DNA from: Clostridium sp. 26_21
Lineage (GTDB): Bacteria; Bacillota; Clostridia; TANB77; CAG-508
Reading direction: 5' to 3'
Length of the DNA: 64,000 nucleotides
NCBI GenBank assembly: GCA_001915995.1
Contig: MNRO01000018.1
Coordinates: forward strand, 62,001-126,000
Part shown: one piece after another, positions 24,529 to 33,632 of the stretch
How the letters are laid out: the number at the start of each line of letters is the position of its first letter
How positions within the stretch are numbered: position 1 is the stretch's first letter
Made by a program: the position numbers and the translations under genes
The notes under the pieces: model-generated
The model's database searches: none
What the model saw: the letters and a program-made list of their open reading frames with translations, nothing else
What the model was told of the DNA's origin: nothing

Positions 24529-25884
24529 ATGTTAGATTTGGAAAACATGACATTATTAGAGTTGAGAAATTTTGCAAAAGAGCATAATATAAAAAATATC
24601 TCAAAATTAAAGAAAGAAGAATTAATAACATTGTTAAATCAAATTAAAGAATCATCAAAAACAAAAGTAGAAGAAGAATTAAGATATGATGAAAAAGATG
24701 ATGAACAAGTAGAAGAATTATCAGAATCTAGTTCAACAATTGAATACAAAGTAACAAATGATGATGATCAAATTGTTGAAGGAATACTTGAAGTATTGCC
24801 AGATGGATATGGATTTTTAAGAGGAGATAATTACTTATCAAGTCCAAAAGATGTATATATATCACCAATTCAAATAAGAAGATTTAGACTAGATACAGGA
24901 GATATAATAAAAGGAATTGCAAGGACTAAAGAGGGAGAAAAATTTCCTTCATTAATATTTGTTGGTGAAGTAAATGAAGAACATCCAGAAAAGGCTGCAA
25001 GAAGAAAAAGATTTGACGAACTAACACCAATTTATCCAAATGAAAGATTAAAGCTTGAAACAAAAACAACAGAATATGCAATGAGAATAATTGATTTAAT
25101 TTCACCAATAGGAAAAGGACAAAGAGGAATGATTGTTGCTCCACCAAAAGTAGGAAAAACAACATTATTAAAGAAAATAGCAAATAGTATATCAGAAAAT
25201 AATCCTGAAGTTGAGTTAATAGTACTTCTTATAGATGAAAGACCAGAAGAAGTAACAGATATGAAACGTTCAATAAAAGGACAAGTTATTTATTCAACAT
25301 TTGATGAGATGCCAGAACATCATGTAAAAGTAGCTGAAATGGTGTTAGAAAGAGCTAAAAGAATAACAGAACATAATAAAGATGTTGTAATATTATTAGA
25401 TAGTATAACAAGATTAGCAAGAGCATATAATTTAGTTATGCCATCATCTGGTAAAACATTATCAGGAGGGCTAGATCCAGCAGCATTACATAAACCAAAA
25501 AAATTCTTTGGAGCAGCAAGAAATATTGAAAACGGAGGAAGTTTAACAATACTTGCAACAGCATTAATTGAAACTGGAAGTAGAATGGATGATGTAATAT
25601 TTGAAGAATTCAAGGGAACAGGAAATATGGAAGTACATTTGGATAGAAAGTTATCTGAAAAACGTATATTCCCAGCAATTGATGTAAATAAATCTGGAAC
25701 AAGAAGAGAAGATTTATTGTTGACAAAACCAGAATTAGAAACAGTATTTGCATTAAGAAAAGCATTAAATAATCTACCTGTTGCAGATGTTACAGAACAA
25801 ATAATTTCTCAAATGACAAAGACTAAAAACAATGAAGAATTTATAGAAAAAATGGATTCTTATTTAAAAAATTATAAAAACTAA
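24529..25884 (+). CDS. rho: Transcription termination factor Rho
   Basis: 451-residue hexameric RNA helicase. Order: a Rho_N helix bundle (1-45, MTLLELRNFAKEHNIKNISK), a short acidic linker, the cold-shock RNA-binding domain (about 85-155, LEVLPDGYGFLRGDNYLSSP), and a RecA-like motor with Walker A APPKVGKTTLL (about 206), DERPEEVTDM, DSITRLARAYN and the Q/R-loop region SGKTLSGGLDP. It stops transcription of untranslated RNA. Length and motifs are standard. It is monocistronic with its own terminator. Confidence 0.97.
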   Translation: MLDLENMTLLELRNFAKEHNIKNISKLKKEELITLLNQIKESSKTKVEEELRYDEKDDEQVEELSESSSTIEYKVTNDDDQIVEGILEVLPDGYGFLRGDNYLSSPKDVYISPIQIRRFRLDTGDIIKGIARTKEGEKFPSLIFVGEVNEEHPEKAARRKRFDELTPIYPNERLKLETKTTEYAMRIIDLISPIGKGQRGMIVAPPKVGKTTLLKKIANSISENNPEVELIVLLIDERPEEVTDMKRSIKGQVIYSTFDEMPEHHVKVAEMVLERAKRITEHNKDVVILLDSITRLARAYNLVMPSSGKTLSGGLDPAALHKPKKFFGAARNIENGGSLTILATALIETGSRMDDVIFEEFKGTGNMEVHLDRKLSEKRIFPAIDVNKSGTRREDLLLTKPELETVFALRKALNNLPVADVTEQIISQMTKTKNNEEFIEKMDSYLKNYKN

Positions 25885-25889
25885 GAAAA

Positions 25890-25929
25890 ATAGAATTTTC
25901 ACATTTTAAAGTGAAAATTCTATTTTTTT
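25890..25929 (+). terminator. rho terminator, possibly bidirectional
   Basis: ATAGAATTTTCAC pairs with GTGAAAATTCTAT, with a long T-run. It could also serve the coat genes converging from the right. Confidence 0.88.
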
Positions 25930-25935
25930 AATAAA

Positions 25936-26187
25936 CTAATTATTTGGATTAGAATATTTTTGCTCAGCAGCAGTTATTTTTTGTTGTTCAGCATTTGCAG
26001 TTTGATACCAACCTTTTTCAGCCATTAAATTATAAATTTTATTTTGAATATTCAAACATTCATTTAAAGCATCTTTAAAAGTAGTATGAACTTCAGCAGT
26101 TGATGATTCTATTGTTCCATGTAAATATAAGTCACAAACACCTTTAACAACAAGAAGTTCATTTTCCATTAAATCTTTATCTTGCAT
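25936..26187 (-). CDS. CotF-type spore coat protein, 83 aa
   Basis: Minus-strand gene whose product matches the ferritin-like Coat F domain. It opens with DKDLMENELLVVKGVCDLYL, and the last half has the diagnostic pattern CLNIQNKIYNLMAEKGWYQT followed by AEQQKI. Such proteins are made in the mother cell and build the coat. GAAAGGA precedes its ATG. It lies 15 bases downstream of a 57-residue partner gene, and together they form a two-gene coat operon. Regulation by sigma-E or sigma-K is expected but no promoter is clear. Confidence 0.85.
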   Translation of the reverse strand: MQDKDLMENELLVVKGVCDLYLHGTIESSTAEVHTTFKDALNECLNIQNKIYNLMAEKGWYQTANAEQQKITAAEQKYSNPNN

Positions 26188-26202
26188 AATTATAATTCCT
26201 TT

Positions 26203-26376
26203 CTATAATAAATTTAAAAATTTGTTGTATAATTCCATATGCTTTTTCTCCAATTCACTGATATAAGTAGCAAGAGTAGGATCAGTAAGCTGTGTAGCTG
26301 TTTTTTTGCTACATGTTTTCATATAACTTTCGTGTCCTAAAGCATCTTCAATGTATAAAAGCTCTTTGTTTGTCAT
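26203..26376 (-). CDS. 57-aa partner of the CotF-type coat protein
   Basis: A small minus-strand gene easily missed because of its length. ATG at 26376 is preceded by AGGTGGTGAT, and TAG lies at 26203-26205. The product starts MTNKELLYIEDALGHESYMK and ends ELYNKFLNLL, a two-helix protein without export signal. Short helical proteins of this type are often paired with Coat F proteins in Clostridia, which fits its place directly upstream. I infer a spore coat role. Confidence 0.75.
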   Translation of the reverse strand: MTNKELLYIEDALGHESYMKTCSKKTATQLTDPTLATYISELEKKHMELYNKFLNLL

Positions 26377-26427
26377 AAAAATATCACCACCTAAATATAT
26401 GATTTCCGAAAATTATAAAAAAATACA

Positions 26428-26456
26428 TTTACATTTTTTTAATAAAATGTTATAAT
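26428..26456 (+). promoter_or_regulatory. Promoter of the Ig-like protein gene
   Basis: TTTACA (26428-26433), 17 bases, TATAAT (26451-26456). Confidence 0.6.
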
Positions 26457-26510
26457 CCATTTTTGAAACCGTTTTTTTTATCCAATTTAAAAATTTTTAG
26501 GAGGATTGGC

Positions 26511-27068
26511 ATGATGAGTAAGAGACGGAATAAGCAATTTAATTCAATAACAATTTTTTTTAAAACATTAATAACAACTTTTTCGATTTTTATCACAATA
26601 GTAGTAATATTTGGGTGTGTAAAAATAACTCAAAATGTGGATGAAACAATTGAGGTTGGAACAAGTTTTCAATGTGCAACAATTAAATGGTTGTTTTTTG
26701 ATGTATCAAATAAGGCAAAAGTTACAAGTAACAATGTAGATACAACTCATGTAGGAGATTACAAAGTTAGTTATTTGTTTGGCTTTAGAATTTTAAACCA
26801 AGTAGTACATGTTGTTGACACACAACCACCAATTATAACATTAAAAGGAGATGCTATTGTTGAAACAAAAAGTGTTGAAAATTATAAAGATCCAGGTTAT
26901 GAAGCATCTGATAATTATGATGGTGACTTAACTTGGAAGGTACAAAGAAAATGTGTACCAGATGATTCGGAGATTGGAAAATATATATATATTTATTCTG
27001 TATCTGATACATCTGGAAATGTAACAAAAATTGAGAGAATTGCTTATTTGCAGGGCAACGGTTATTAA
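26511..27068 (+). CDS. Exported protein with bacterial Ig-like (DUF5011-type) domain
   Basis: 185 residues. The start is ATG 26511 behind AGGAGG. A basic N-terminus and hydrophobic stretch (about 12-35, ending IFGC) could be a membrane anchor, or a lipoprotein signal with an imperfect lipobox. Two Ig-like repeats follow. The second is clear: TQPPIITLKGDAIVETKSVE, YKDPGYEASDNYDGDLT, YSVSDTSGNVTKIERI, the DUF5011 pattern. The first (about 45-95) is degenerate. In related firmicutes such domains often precede a polysaccharide deacetylase or other wall enzyme; here the domain stands alone, so it may bind wall polymer or another surface protein. Confidence 0.8.
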   Translation: MMSKRRNKQFNSITIFFKTLITTFSIFITIVVIFGCVKITQNVDETIEVGTSFQCATIKWLFFDVSNKAKVTSNNVDTTHVGDYKVSYLFGFRILNQVVHVVDTQPPIITLKGDAIVETKSVENYKDPGYEASDNYDGDLTWKVQRKCVPDDSEIGKYIYIYSVSDTSGNVTKIERIAYLQGNGY

Positions 27069-27076
27069 GTGCTAAC

Positions 27077-27107
27077 AGTCAATTAATCACTATGTGGTTA
27101 ATTGACT
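27077..27107 (+). terminator. Hairpin after the Ig-like gene
   Basis: AGTCAATTAATCAC pairs with GTGGTTAATTGACT (one wobble). No U-run follows, so it may be a bidirectional or stability structure. Confidence 0.6.
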
Positions 27108-27143
27108 AAATAATAAAATATAGAAATAAATTTTTCAAAACCC

Positions 27144-27220
27144 TTGCATTATTTGGAAAAATAGGGTATAATAATAAAGTACTAAAAAGAACGGAGAAGA
27201 GTAGGAACAAATCCTACTCT
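27144..27220 (+). promoter_or_regulatory. rimP-nusA-infB operon promoter and leader hairpin
   Basis: TTGCAT (27144-27149), 17 bases, TATAAT (27167-27172). In the leader AGAGTAGGA/TCCTACTCT (27198-27220) forms a perfect 9-bp hairpin with a 5-base loop and a weak T-run, a possible attenuator. Confidence 0.6.
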
Positions 27221-27261
27221 TTACTTGTACCAAAAGTTCATAAATATAAAAGGAGGAGCTT

Positions 27262-27717
27262 ATGGCCAAAATAGAAGAAAAAGTTGAACAACTAGTAAAA
27301 GATCCAATCGAAAAATTAGGATATAACTTATATGATGTAGAATATGTAAAAGAAGGACCAGAATATTATTTAAGAATATATATAGATAAAGAATCTGGAA
27401 TAGACTTAAATGATTGTGAAAAAGTAAGTAATGAGATAAATGAAATATTAGATAAAGCAGATTACATAAAAGAACAATATTATTTAGAAGTATCATCACC
27501 AGGAATAGAAAGAAGATTAAGAAAAGACAAACATTTAGAACAAAATATTTCAAAAAATGTAGAAATAAAATTATTTAAGAAAGATAACACTGGAAAAAAA
27601 GAATATACAGGAAAGTTAAAAGCATTTAATCAAGAAGAAATAATAATAGAAACAGATAAAGAAATTGCAATAGAAAGAAAAAATATAGCACAAATAAAAA
27701 CAATATATGAATGGTAA
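27262..27717 (+). CDS. rimP: Ribosome maturation factor RimP
   Basis: 151 residues, two domains: the N-terminal KIEEKVEQLVKDPIEKLGYN and DVEYVKEGPEYYLRIYIDKE, then DCEKVSNEINEILDKADYI and the signature YYLEVSSPGIERRLRK, and a C-terminal SH3-like beta domain (VEIKLFKKDNTGKKEYTGKL). RimP assists 30S subunit maturation. It is the first gene of the translation/transcription operon, in the usual order before nusA. Confidence 0.95.
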   Translation: MAKIEEKVEQLVKDPIEKLGYNLYDVEYVKEGPEYYLRIYIDKESGIDLNDCEKVSNEINEILDKADYIKEQYYLEVSSPGIERRLRKDKHLEQNISKNVEIKLFKKDNTGKKEYTGKLKAFNQEEIIIETDKEIAIERKNIAQIKTIYEW

Positions 27718-27744
27718 ATAAAAAGGAAAGGATGATAAAGAAAA

Positions 27745-28872
27745 ATGAAAGCAATAGATAATAAAGAATTAATAATAGCTTTAGAAGAATTAGAAAAGGA
27801 AAAAGGAATCAAAAAGGAGGAACTTTTAGAATCAATAAGAACAGCATTAATCACAGCATATAAAAGAAATTTTGATGCATTAGAAAATGTTGATGTAAAA
27901 ATGGATGAACAAACAGGAGCAACACATGTATATGCAATAAAAGAAGTAATGGAAAGAGCAAATGATGATGCATTAGAAATAAGTTTAGAAGATGCAAGAA
28001 AAATTAATAAAGAACTAAATTTAGGTGATAATGTAGAAGTTGAAATTGTTCCAAGAGACTTTGGAAGAATTGCAGCACAAACAGCAAAACAAGTAATAAT
28101 CCAAAAATTAAGAGAAACAGAAAGAAACATGATATTTAACGAATATAATGAAAGAAAAGGTGAAATAGTAACAGGATTAGTACAAAAAGCTGATAATCAT
28201 ATTGTAGTATTAGACTTAGGGAAACTAGAAGGAATAATGTTATCAAAAGATCAAATACCAACAGAACACTATAAAGTAAATGATAAAATAAAAGCATATG
28301 TTGTAGATGTAGAAAGAGGAGAAAAAGGAGCACCACAAGCAATAGTATCAAGAACACATCCAGACTTTGTAAGAAAATTATTAGAATTTGAAATACCAGA
28401 AATATATGAAGGATTAATTGAAATAAAAAGTGTAGCAAGAGATCCAGGACAAAGATGTAAAGTTGCAGTATATTCACAAAATGAAAATATAGATCCAGTA
28501 GGATCATGTGTTGGTCAAAAAGGAATACGTATACAAAATGTAATAAATGAATTAAATGGAGAAAAAATAGATGTTATAGAATGGAATCCAGATCCAAGTA
28601 CATTTTTGGCATCAGCATTATTACCAGCACAAATAATGGCAGTAGATATAAAAGAAGAAGAAAAATTTGCGCAAGTAATAGTTCAAGATGATCAATTATC
28701 ATTAGCAATAGGAAAAGCTGGTCAAAATGTAAGACTTGCAGCAAAATTAACAGGTTGGAAAATAGATATAAAGACAGAAACACAATTTAGAGAATTACTT
28801 GCTCAAAAAACAGAAGAACCAGAAAAAGAAGAGAGTGAATCAGAAGAAGTTCAAGAAAATGTAGAAGAATAA
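27745..28872 (+). CDS. nusA: Transcription elongation/termination factor NusA
   Basis: 375 residues: an N-terminal RNA-polymerase-binding domain (1-125), an S1 domain (about 134-200, GEIVTGLVQKADNHIVVLDL), and KH1-KH2 RNA-binding domains (about 200-345, with GSCVGQKGIRIQNVINEL and LAIGKAGQNVRLAAKLTG). It ends in a Glu-rich tail and lacks the C-terminal acidic repeats of E. coli NusA, the usual firmicute form. It modulates pausing and termination and couples to the ribosome. Confidence 0.97.
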   Translation: MKAIDNKELIIALEELEKEKGIKKEELLESIRTALITAYKRNFDALENVDVKMDEQTGATHVYAIKEVMERANDDALEISLEDARKINKELNLGDNVEVEIVPRDFGRIAAQTAKQVIIQKLRETERNMIFNEYNERKGEIVTGLVQKADNHIVVLDLGKLEGIMLSKDQIPTEHYKVNDKIKAYVVDVERGEKGAPQAIVSRTHPDFVRKLLEFEIPEIYEGLIEIKSVARDPGQRCKVAVYSQNENIDPVGSCVGQKGIRIQNVINELNGEKIDVIEWNPDPSTFLASALLPAQIMAVDIKEEEKFAQVIVQDDQLSLAIGKAGQNVRLAAKLTGWKIDIKTETQFRELLAQKTEEPEKEESESEEVQENVEE

Positions 28873-28890
28873 AATCTTAGGAGGATTAAA

Positions 28891-29172
28891 TTGACAAATT
28901 TACCACAAAGAAGTTGTGTTATATGTAGAGCACAGAAAAATAAAAATGAGTTATTAAGAATAGTTAAAAATAAAGATAATATAGTAAAAGTAGATGAAAG
29001 AGGAAAAGAATCTGGAAGAGGAGCTTATATTTGTTATAATTTAGAGTGTTTAGAAAAAGCAAAGAAGAGTAAGAAGATTGAAAAAAGTTTAGAAATAACA
29101 ATAAGTGAAGAAATATATTCTCAAATCGAAAATATTATAAAAAAACAAAGTGGGGGTGATGTTATTGGGTAA
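28891..29172 (+). CDS. ylxR: RNase P modulator YlxR (RnpM)
   Basis: 93 residues from a TTG start (28891) behind AGGAGG. Motifs are LPQRSCVICRAQKNKNELLR and GRGAYIC, the YlxR RNA-binding pattern, with a basic helix at the end. YlxR binds RNase P RNA and modulates tRNA processing in Bacillus. Its end overlaps the infB start, indicating coupling. The ylxQ (L7Ae-like) gene usually found between ylxR and infB is absent. Confidence 0.92.
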   Translation: MTNLPQRSCVICRAQKNKNELLRIVKNKDNIVKVDERGKESGRGAYICYNLECLEKAKKSKKIEKSLEITISEEIYSQIENIIKKQSGGDVIG

Positions 29173-32100
29173 AATAAAACTTTATGACATAGCTAAAGAA
29201 TTTGATATGTCTAGTAAAGATATATTAGCAATAGCTATAAAATTAAATATAGATGCAAAAAGTCATTTAAGCTCAGTAAGTGATGAAGATGCAGAAAGAA
29301 TAAGAAAAGAAGCAAAAAATACTAATAAAGTAAAACAAAGTAATATAAAAAAAGATAATAAAAAAATAGCAGATAGTAAAGGAGCTACACCAGTAATAAT
29401 AAGAAGAGAAGTAATTGTTGAAGATACAACAAAAAAATCGGCTGTACCAGAGAAAAAAGAAGAGAAAAAATCAAATAATGTTGGATTTGTAGAAAGAAAA
29501 AACAAAGATTTTAATATTGTTTATAGAAATAAGCCATCTAAACCAATGACATTTGATGAATTATTTGGAAAGAAAAAGGAAGAGAAGAAAATAGAAGAAC
29601 AACCAAAAGTTCAAGAAAAAGTTGAAGAGAATTTGAAAATCGAAGAAAAAAAGGATGCTGAAATGAAAGTAGAAACAGAAATAAAAAATGCAAAACAAGA
29701 ACAGGCTAAAAAGCCAAAAACTATTGAAGAAAAAGTTGAAAATAAAGAAGAAGTAAAAAGAGATAATAGAAACTTTGGAAATAATTCTTATAATAATAGA
29801 GAACAAGGCAATAGAAACTTTGAAAATAGAGATTTCAATAATAGAAATCAATATAATAATGATAATAAAAATAATGATAGATTTGCCAATAAAAACAGAT
29901 TTAATAATAATGATAGAAATCAAGACAGAAATAATAGAAACTTTGATAGAAATAGAAACAAACCATTTGATAGAAATAATAACAATGGTCAAAGACCACA
30001 ATATGATAAAAATAATAATGGTCAAAGGTTTGGAAACAGAAATAATAATCAAAATAATGGAAACAGATTTGACAATAGAAATCATCAAGGAAATAACAAA
30101 TTTGATAATAATAATAAATTTGGAAATAATGGTAATAATAGAAGAACAATGGATGAAAAAAGTCTAGAGAAAAACATTAAAGATATTATGGCTGTTGAAA
30201 CAATTGAAAAAGAGCCAGCTAGAGAATACAATAAAGCAATAGATAAACAAAAAGAAAATAATAGATTTAATGAAGTAAAAACAAATAAAAAATCAAGCAA
30301 ATCTAGAAAAAATGGTCAAGATGGTGAAATCAATGAACATAAATTAAAAGGCTTAAAAAGAGCTGATAGTTTATCAAATATGTTTGAAGAATCTGATGGT
30401 GGAATGTTAGATTATTATGATTTAACAACACAAAGAGGCAAAAAAGGAAAGAGAAAACAACAAAAAGAGTTGGAAGGAAGAAATAAACAAAAAATATTTA
30501 AACTGGAAGAAATCACTATTCCAGAAAATATAACAGTAAAAGATTTTGCAGCAGAATTAAAGAAAACAACAGCAGAAGTTATAAAAAAATTGCTTGGATA
30601 TGGAGTAATGGCTACAATAAACAATGAGATAGATTTTGATACAGCATCATTAATAGCAGATGAATTTGGTGTAAAAGTAAATAAGAAGGAAACTATAACA
30701 GAAGAAGATATCTTATTTGATGAGTCTGAAGATAAAGAAGAAGACTTAGTAACACGTCCACCAGTAGTTGTTGTAATGGGACACGTAGACCATGGAAAAA
30801 CATCATTATTAGATGCAGTTAAGAAAACAAATGTTATAGAAGGAGAAGCTGGAGGAATTACACAACATATAGGTGCATATAAAGTAAAAGTAAATGATAG
30901 AGAAATAACATTTTTAGATACACCAGGCCATGAAGCATTTACAGCGATGAGAGCAAGAGGTGCACAAATAACAGATATAGCAATATTAGTGGTTGCTGCA
31001 AATGATGGTGTAATGCCACAAACAGTAGAAGCTATAAATCATGCTAAATCAGCAGGAATTCCAATAATTGTAGCAATAAACAAAATAGATTTACCAGATG
31101 CTAATATTGATAGAGTAAAACAAGAATTAATGGCATATGAATTAGTGCCAGAAGAATGGGGTGGAGATACAATATATGTTCCAATCTCAGCAAAAAATCA
31201 TACAAACATTGATCAATTATTAGAAATGGTATTATTAGAAGCAGATGTATTAGACTTAAAAGCAAATCCAAACAAACAAGCAAAAGGTGTTGTAATAGAA
31301 GCAAGACTTGATAAGAATAAAGGTGCAATTGCTTCAATGCTTGTACAAAGAGGAACACTTGATGTTGGAGATACAATTGTTGTAGGATCTTCAATTGGTA
31401 GAATAAGAAGTATGACAGATGAAAAAGGCAAAAAAGTAAAAAAAGCCGGACCATCTACACCAGTTGAAATAATGGGATTAACAGAAGTTCCACAAGCAGG
31501 AGATACATTCTATGAAGTAAAAGACGAGAAAACAGCAAAACATTTAATTGAAAAGAGAAAACGTCAAGAAAGAGAAAATGCAATAAATGCTGGAACAAAA
31601 GTAACATTAGATAATTTATTTAGCCAAATGGAAGAAGGAAATTTAAAGGTATTAAACTTAATAATTAAAGCAGATGTTCAAGGATCTGTTGAAGCAATAA
31701 AACAATCTATGGAAAAATTATCAAATGAAGAAGTAAAAGTAAAAGTTATCCATGCAGCAGCAGGAGCTGTTACTGAAACAGATGTTACACTTGCAAAAGT
31801 ATCTAATGCAATAATAATAGCATTTAATGTAAGACCAATGCCAACAGCAAAAGATATGGCAGAGAAAGAAGAAGTTGAAATAAAACAATATTCTATAATA
31901 TATCAAGCAATAGATGATGTTCAAGCAGCAATGAAAGGAATGTTAGCACCAAAATATCAAGAAAAAGTTATAGGAAATGCTGAAATAAGACAAACATTTA
32001 AAATTTCAAATGTTGGTACAATTGGTGGAGCATATGTATTAGATGGAAAACTTGAAAGAAATGCAGGAGTAAGAGTATTAAGAGATAATGTTGTTATACA

Positions 32101-32251
32101 TGAAGGAAAGCTTGCTTCACTTAAGAGATTTAAAGATGATGCAAAAGAAGTTTCTAAAGGATTTGAATGTGGTATTCAAATTGAGAAATTTAATGATATT
32201 AAAGAGGGAGACATTCTTGAAGCATACATTTTAGAAGAGATAAAAAGATAG
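29165..32251 (+). CDS. infB: Translation initiation factor IF-2 with Asn/Arg-rich insert
   Basis: About 1028 residues. TTG 29165 (MGKIKLYDIAKEF) has GGGGG eight bases upstream; ATG 29159 is possible but too close to it. Order: IF2_N (1-50), a Lys/Glu linker, an extraordinary Asn/Arg/Phe/Gly-rich segment (about residues 200-327, built on NRNF, NNNR, FDRN units), a second IF2_N (about 455-510), G domain with GHVDHGKT (about 539), DTPGHEAF and NKIDLP, then domains II-IV. It brings initiator tRNA to the 30S subunit. The Asn-rich stretch lies outside the catalytic core and is probably disordered. Confidence 0.96.
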   Translation: MGKIKLYDIAKEFDMSSKDILAIAIKLNIDAKSHLSSVSDEDAERIRKEAKNTNKVKQSNIKKDNKKIADSKGATPVIIRREVIVEDTTKKSAVPEKKEEKKSNNVGFVERKNKDFNIVYRNKPSKPMTFDELFGKKKEEKKIEEQPKVQEKVEENLKIEEKKDAEMKVETEIKNAKQEQAKKPKTIEEKVENKEEVKRDNRNFGNNSYNNREQGNRNFENRDFNNRNQYNNDNKNNDRFANKNRFNNNDRNQDRNNRNFDRNRNKPFDRNNNNGQRPQYDKNNNGQRFGNRNNNQNNGNRFDNRNHQGNNKFDNNNKFGNNGNNRRTMDEKSLEKNIKDIMAVETIEKEPAREYNKAIDKQKENNRFNEVKTNKKSSKSRKNGQDGEINEHKLKGLKRADSLSNMFEESDGGMLDYYDLTTQRGKKGKRKQQKELEGRNKQKIFKLEEITIPENITVKDFAAELKKTTAEVIKKLLGYGVMATINNEIDFDTASLIADEFGVKVNKKETITEEDILFDESEDKEEDLVTRPPVVVVMGHVDHGKTSLLDAVKKTNVIEGEAGGITQHIGAYKVKVNDREITFLDTPGHEAFTAMRARGAQITDIAILVVAANDGVMPQTVEAINHAKSAGIPIIVAINKIDLPDANIDRVKQELMAYELVPEEWGGDTIYVPISAKNHTNIDQLLEMVLLEADVLDLKANPNKQAKGVVIEARLDKNKGAIASMLVQRGTLDVGDTIVVGSSIGRIRSMTDEKGKKVKKAGPSTPVEIMGLTEVPQAGDTFYEVKDEKTAKHLIEKRKRQERENAINAGTKVTLDNLFSQMEEGNLKVLNLIIKADVQGSVEAIKQSMEKLSNEEVKVKVIHAAAGAVTETDVTLAKVSNAIIIAFNVRPMPTAKDMAEKEEVEIKQYSIIYQAIDDVQAAMKGMLAPKYQEKVIGNAEIRQTFKISNVGTIGGAYVLDGKLERNAGVRVLRDNVVIHEGKLASLKRFKDDAKEVSKGFECGIQIEKFNDIKEGDILEAYILEEIKR

Positions 32252-32289
32252 GATTTAAAAGTTAATATAACTTTTGAAAGGAGAGCAAA

Positions 32290-32643
32290 ATGCCAAAGAA
32301 TAATAATAGACAAGGAAGAATTGACGAAGAATTTAGAAAAGAATTAAGTCAATTAATAAGCTTTGAACTAAAAGAACCTAGTGTTACTGGAATGGTTAGT
32401 GTAACAAAAGTTAAAGTAACACCAGATTTAAAATATGCTAAAGTTTCTGTAAGTATTCTAAATTCAAAAAATGTAAAAGAAACACTTGCAGGATTAAAAA
32501 AATCATCAGGATTTTTAAGATCAGAACTTGCAAAAAGAATTAATTTAAGAAATACTCCAGAATTAGTGTTTGAATTAGATGAATCACTAGAGTATGGAGC
32601 AAGAATTGATAAGATTATAAATGATTTGAAAAAGAAAGAATAA
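32290..32643 (+). CDS. rbfA: Ribosome-binding factor A
   Basis: 117-residue KH-like protein: RQGRIDEEFRKELSQLISFE, the signature VSVTKVKVTPDLKYAKVSVS, and the C-terminal FELDESLEYGARIDKIINDL. RbfA is needed for 16S 5'-end maturation and cold adaptation. It lies 38 bases after infB in the normal order. Confidence 0.95.
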   Translation: MPKNNNRQGRIDEEFRKELSQLISFELKEPSVTGMVSVTKVKVTPDLKYAKVSVSILNSKNVKETLAGLKKSSGFLRSELAKRINLRNTPELVFELDESLEYGARIDKIINDLKKKE

Positions 32644-32662
32644 ATATAGAGGTGGAAAGAAA

Positions 32663-33619
32663 ATGACTCTAGACAACATATTAGAAGAAATAAAAAAAGC
32701 AGAAACAATAGTAGTATTATGTCATGAATCACCAGATGGAGATGCTGTAGCCGGCTCTCTATCTGTAATGCATGCGGTAGCAAAATTAGGAAAAGAAGCA
32801 GATGTTATAATACCAGAATATTCAAAAGTATTTGATTTTTTACCAGGAGCAGATAAAATATTACAAAAAGGAAGAACAAATAAATATGACTTAGCAATAT
32901 CTGTAGATTGTTCAGATTTAAAAAGACTTGTTGGAGGAAAAGAATATTTTGAAACAGCAAAAAGAACAATAGAAATAGACCATCATTCTGTAAATTCAAT
33001 GTTTGCAGACTTTAACTATGTAGATCCTGTAGCACCAGCTTGTTGTCAAGTATTAATAGGAATGTTTGAATATTTTGGAATAGATATAGATAAAGAATTA
33101 GGAACATGTTTATTAACAGGAATTATTACAGATACAGGTGGATTTCAATATTCATCAGTTACATCAGACACATTTGAATTTGCAGCACAACTTTTAAGAA
33201 AAGGTGTAAATATTTCAAAAATCTGTCAAGAAGTATTAAGAACTAAAACAAAAGCTCATTGCCAACTTGAAAAATTAATATATGAAAGATTAGAATTTAT
33301 TGAAAATGGAAAAGTTGCAATTACATATTTAACTTTAAAGGATTATGCAGAATATAGTAATGATATGGGTGATGACGAAGGTTTAGTAGAATCAATTAGA
33401 GATATTGAAGGTGTAGAAGTAGCAGTTTTGTTAAAAGAAAAAGAAAATGGTGGATTTAAAATATCTATGCGTTCAAAAGATAATGTAAATGTATCAGATA
33501 TTTGTTTATTACTTGGAGGTGGAGGACACCCAAGAGCAGCTGGATGTTTTATAGCAGGAGATGTATCACAAGCAAAAACAAAAGTAATAAATACAATAAA
33601 ACAACAAATAAATAAATAA
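32663..33619 (+). CDS. nrnA: DHH/DHHA1 oligoribonuclease (NrnA type)
   Basis: 318 residues. The DHH phosphoesterase domain has CHESPDGDAVAGSL, SVDCSDLKR and the DHH motif IEIDHHSVN with TDTGGFQYSS; the C-terminal DHHA1 domain has MRSKDNVNVSDICLL and GGGGHPRAAG. NrnA degrades nanoRNA and can dephosphorylate pAp with Mn2+. Its position between rbfA and truB is the standard firmicute arrangement. Confidence 0.94.
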   Translation: MTLDNILEEIKKAETIVVLCHESPDGDAVAGSLSVMHAVAKLGKEADVIIPEYSKVFDFLPGADKILQKGRTNKYDLAISVDCSDLKRLVGGKEYFETAKRTIEIDHHSVNSMFADFNYVDPVAPACCQVLIGMFEYFGIDIDKELGTCLLTGIITDTGGFQYSSVTSDTFEFAAQLLRKGVNISKICQEVLRTKTKAHCQLEKLIYERLEFIENGKVAITYLTLKDYAEYSNDMGDDEGLVESIRDIEGVEVAVLLKEKENGGFKISMRSKDNVNVSDICLLLGGGGHPRAAGCFIAGDVSQAKTKVINTIKQQINK

Positions 33620-33632
33620 TGAGGAAAAAGTA

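Noticed and set aside
29561..30167. Open frames on both strands across the Asn-rich part of infB
   Set aside because: They are shadows of low-complexity codons in infB (Ile/Ser- or Tyr/Phe-rich translations) without starts of their own.
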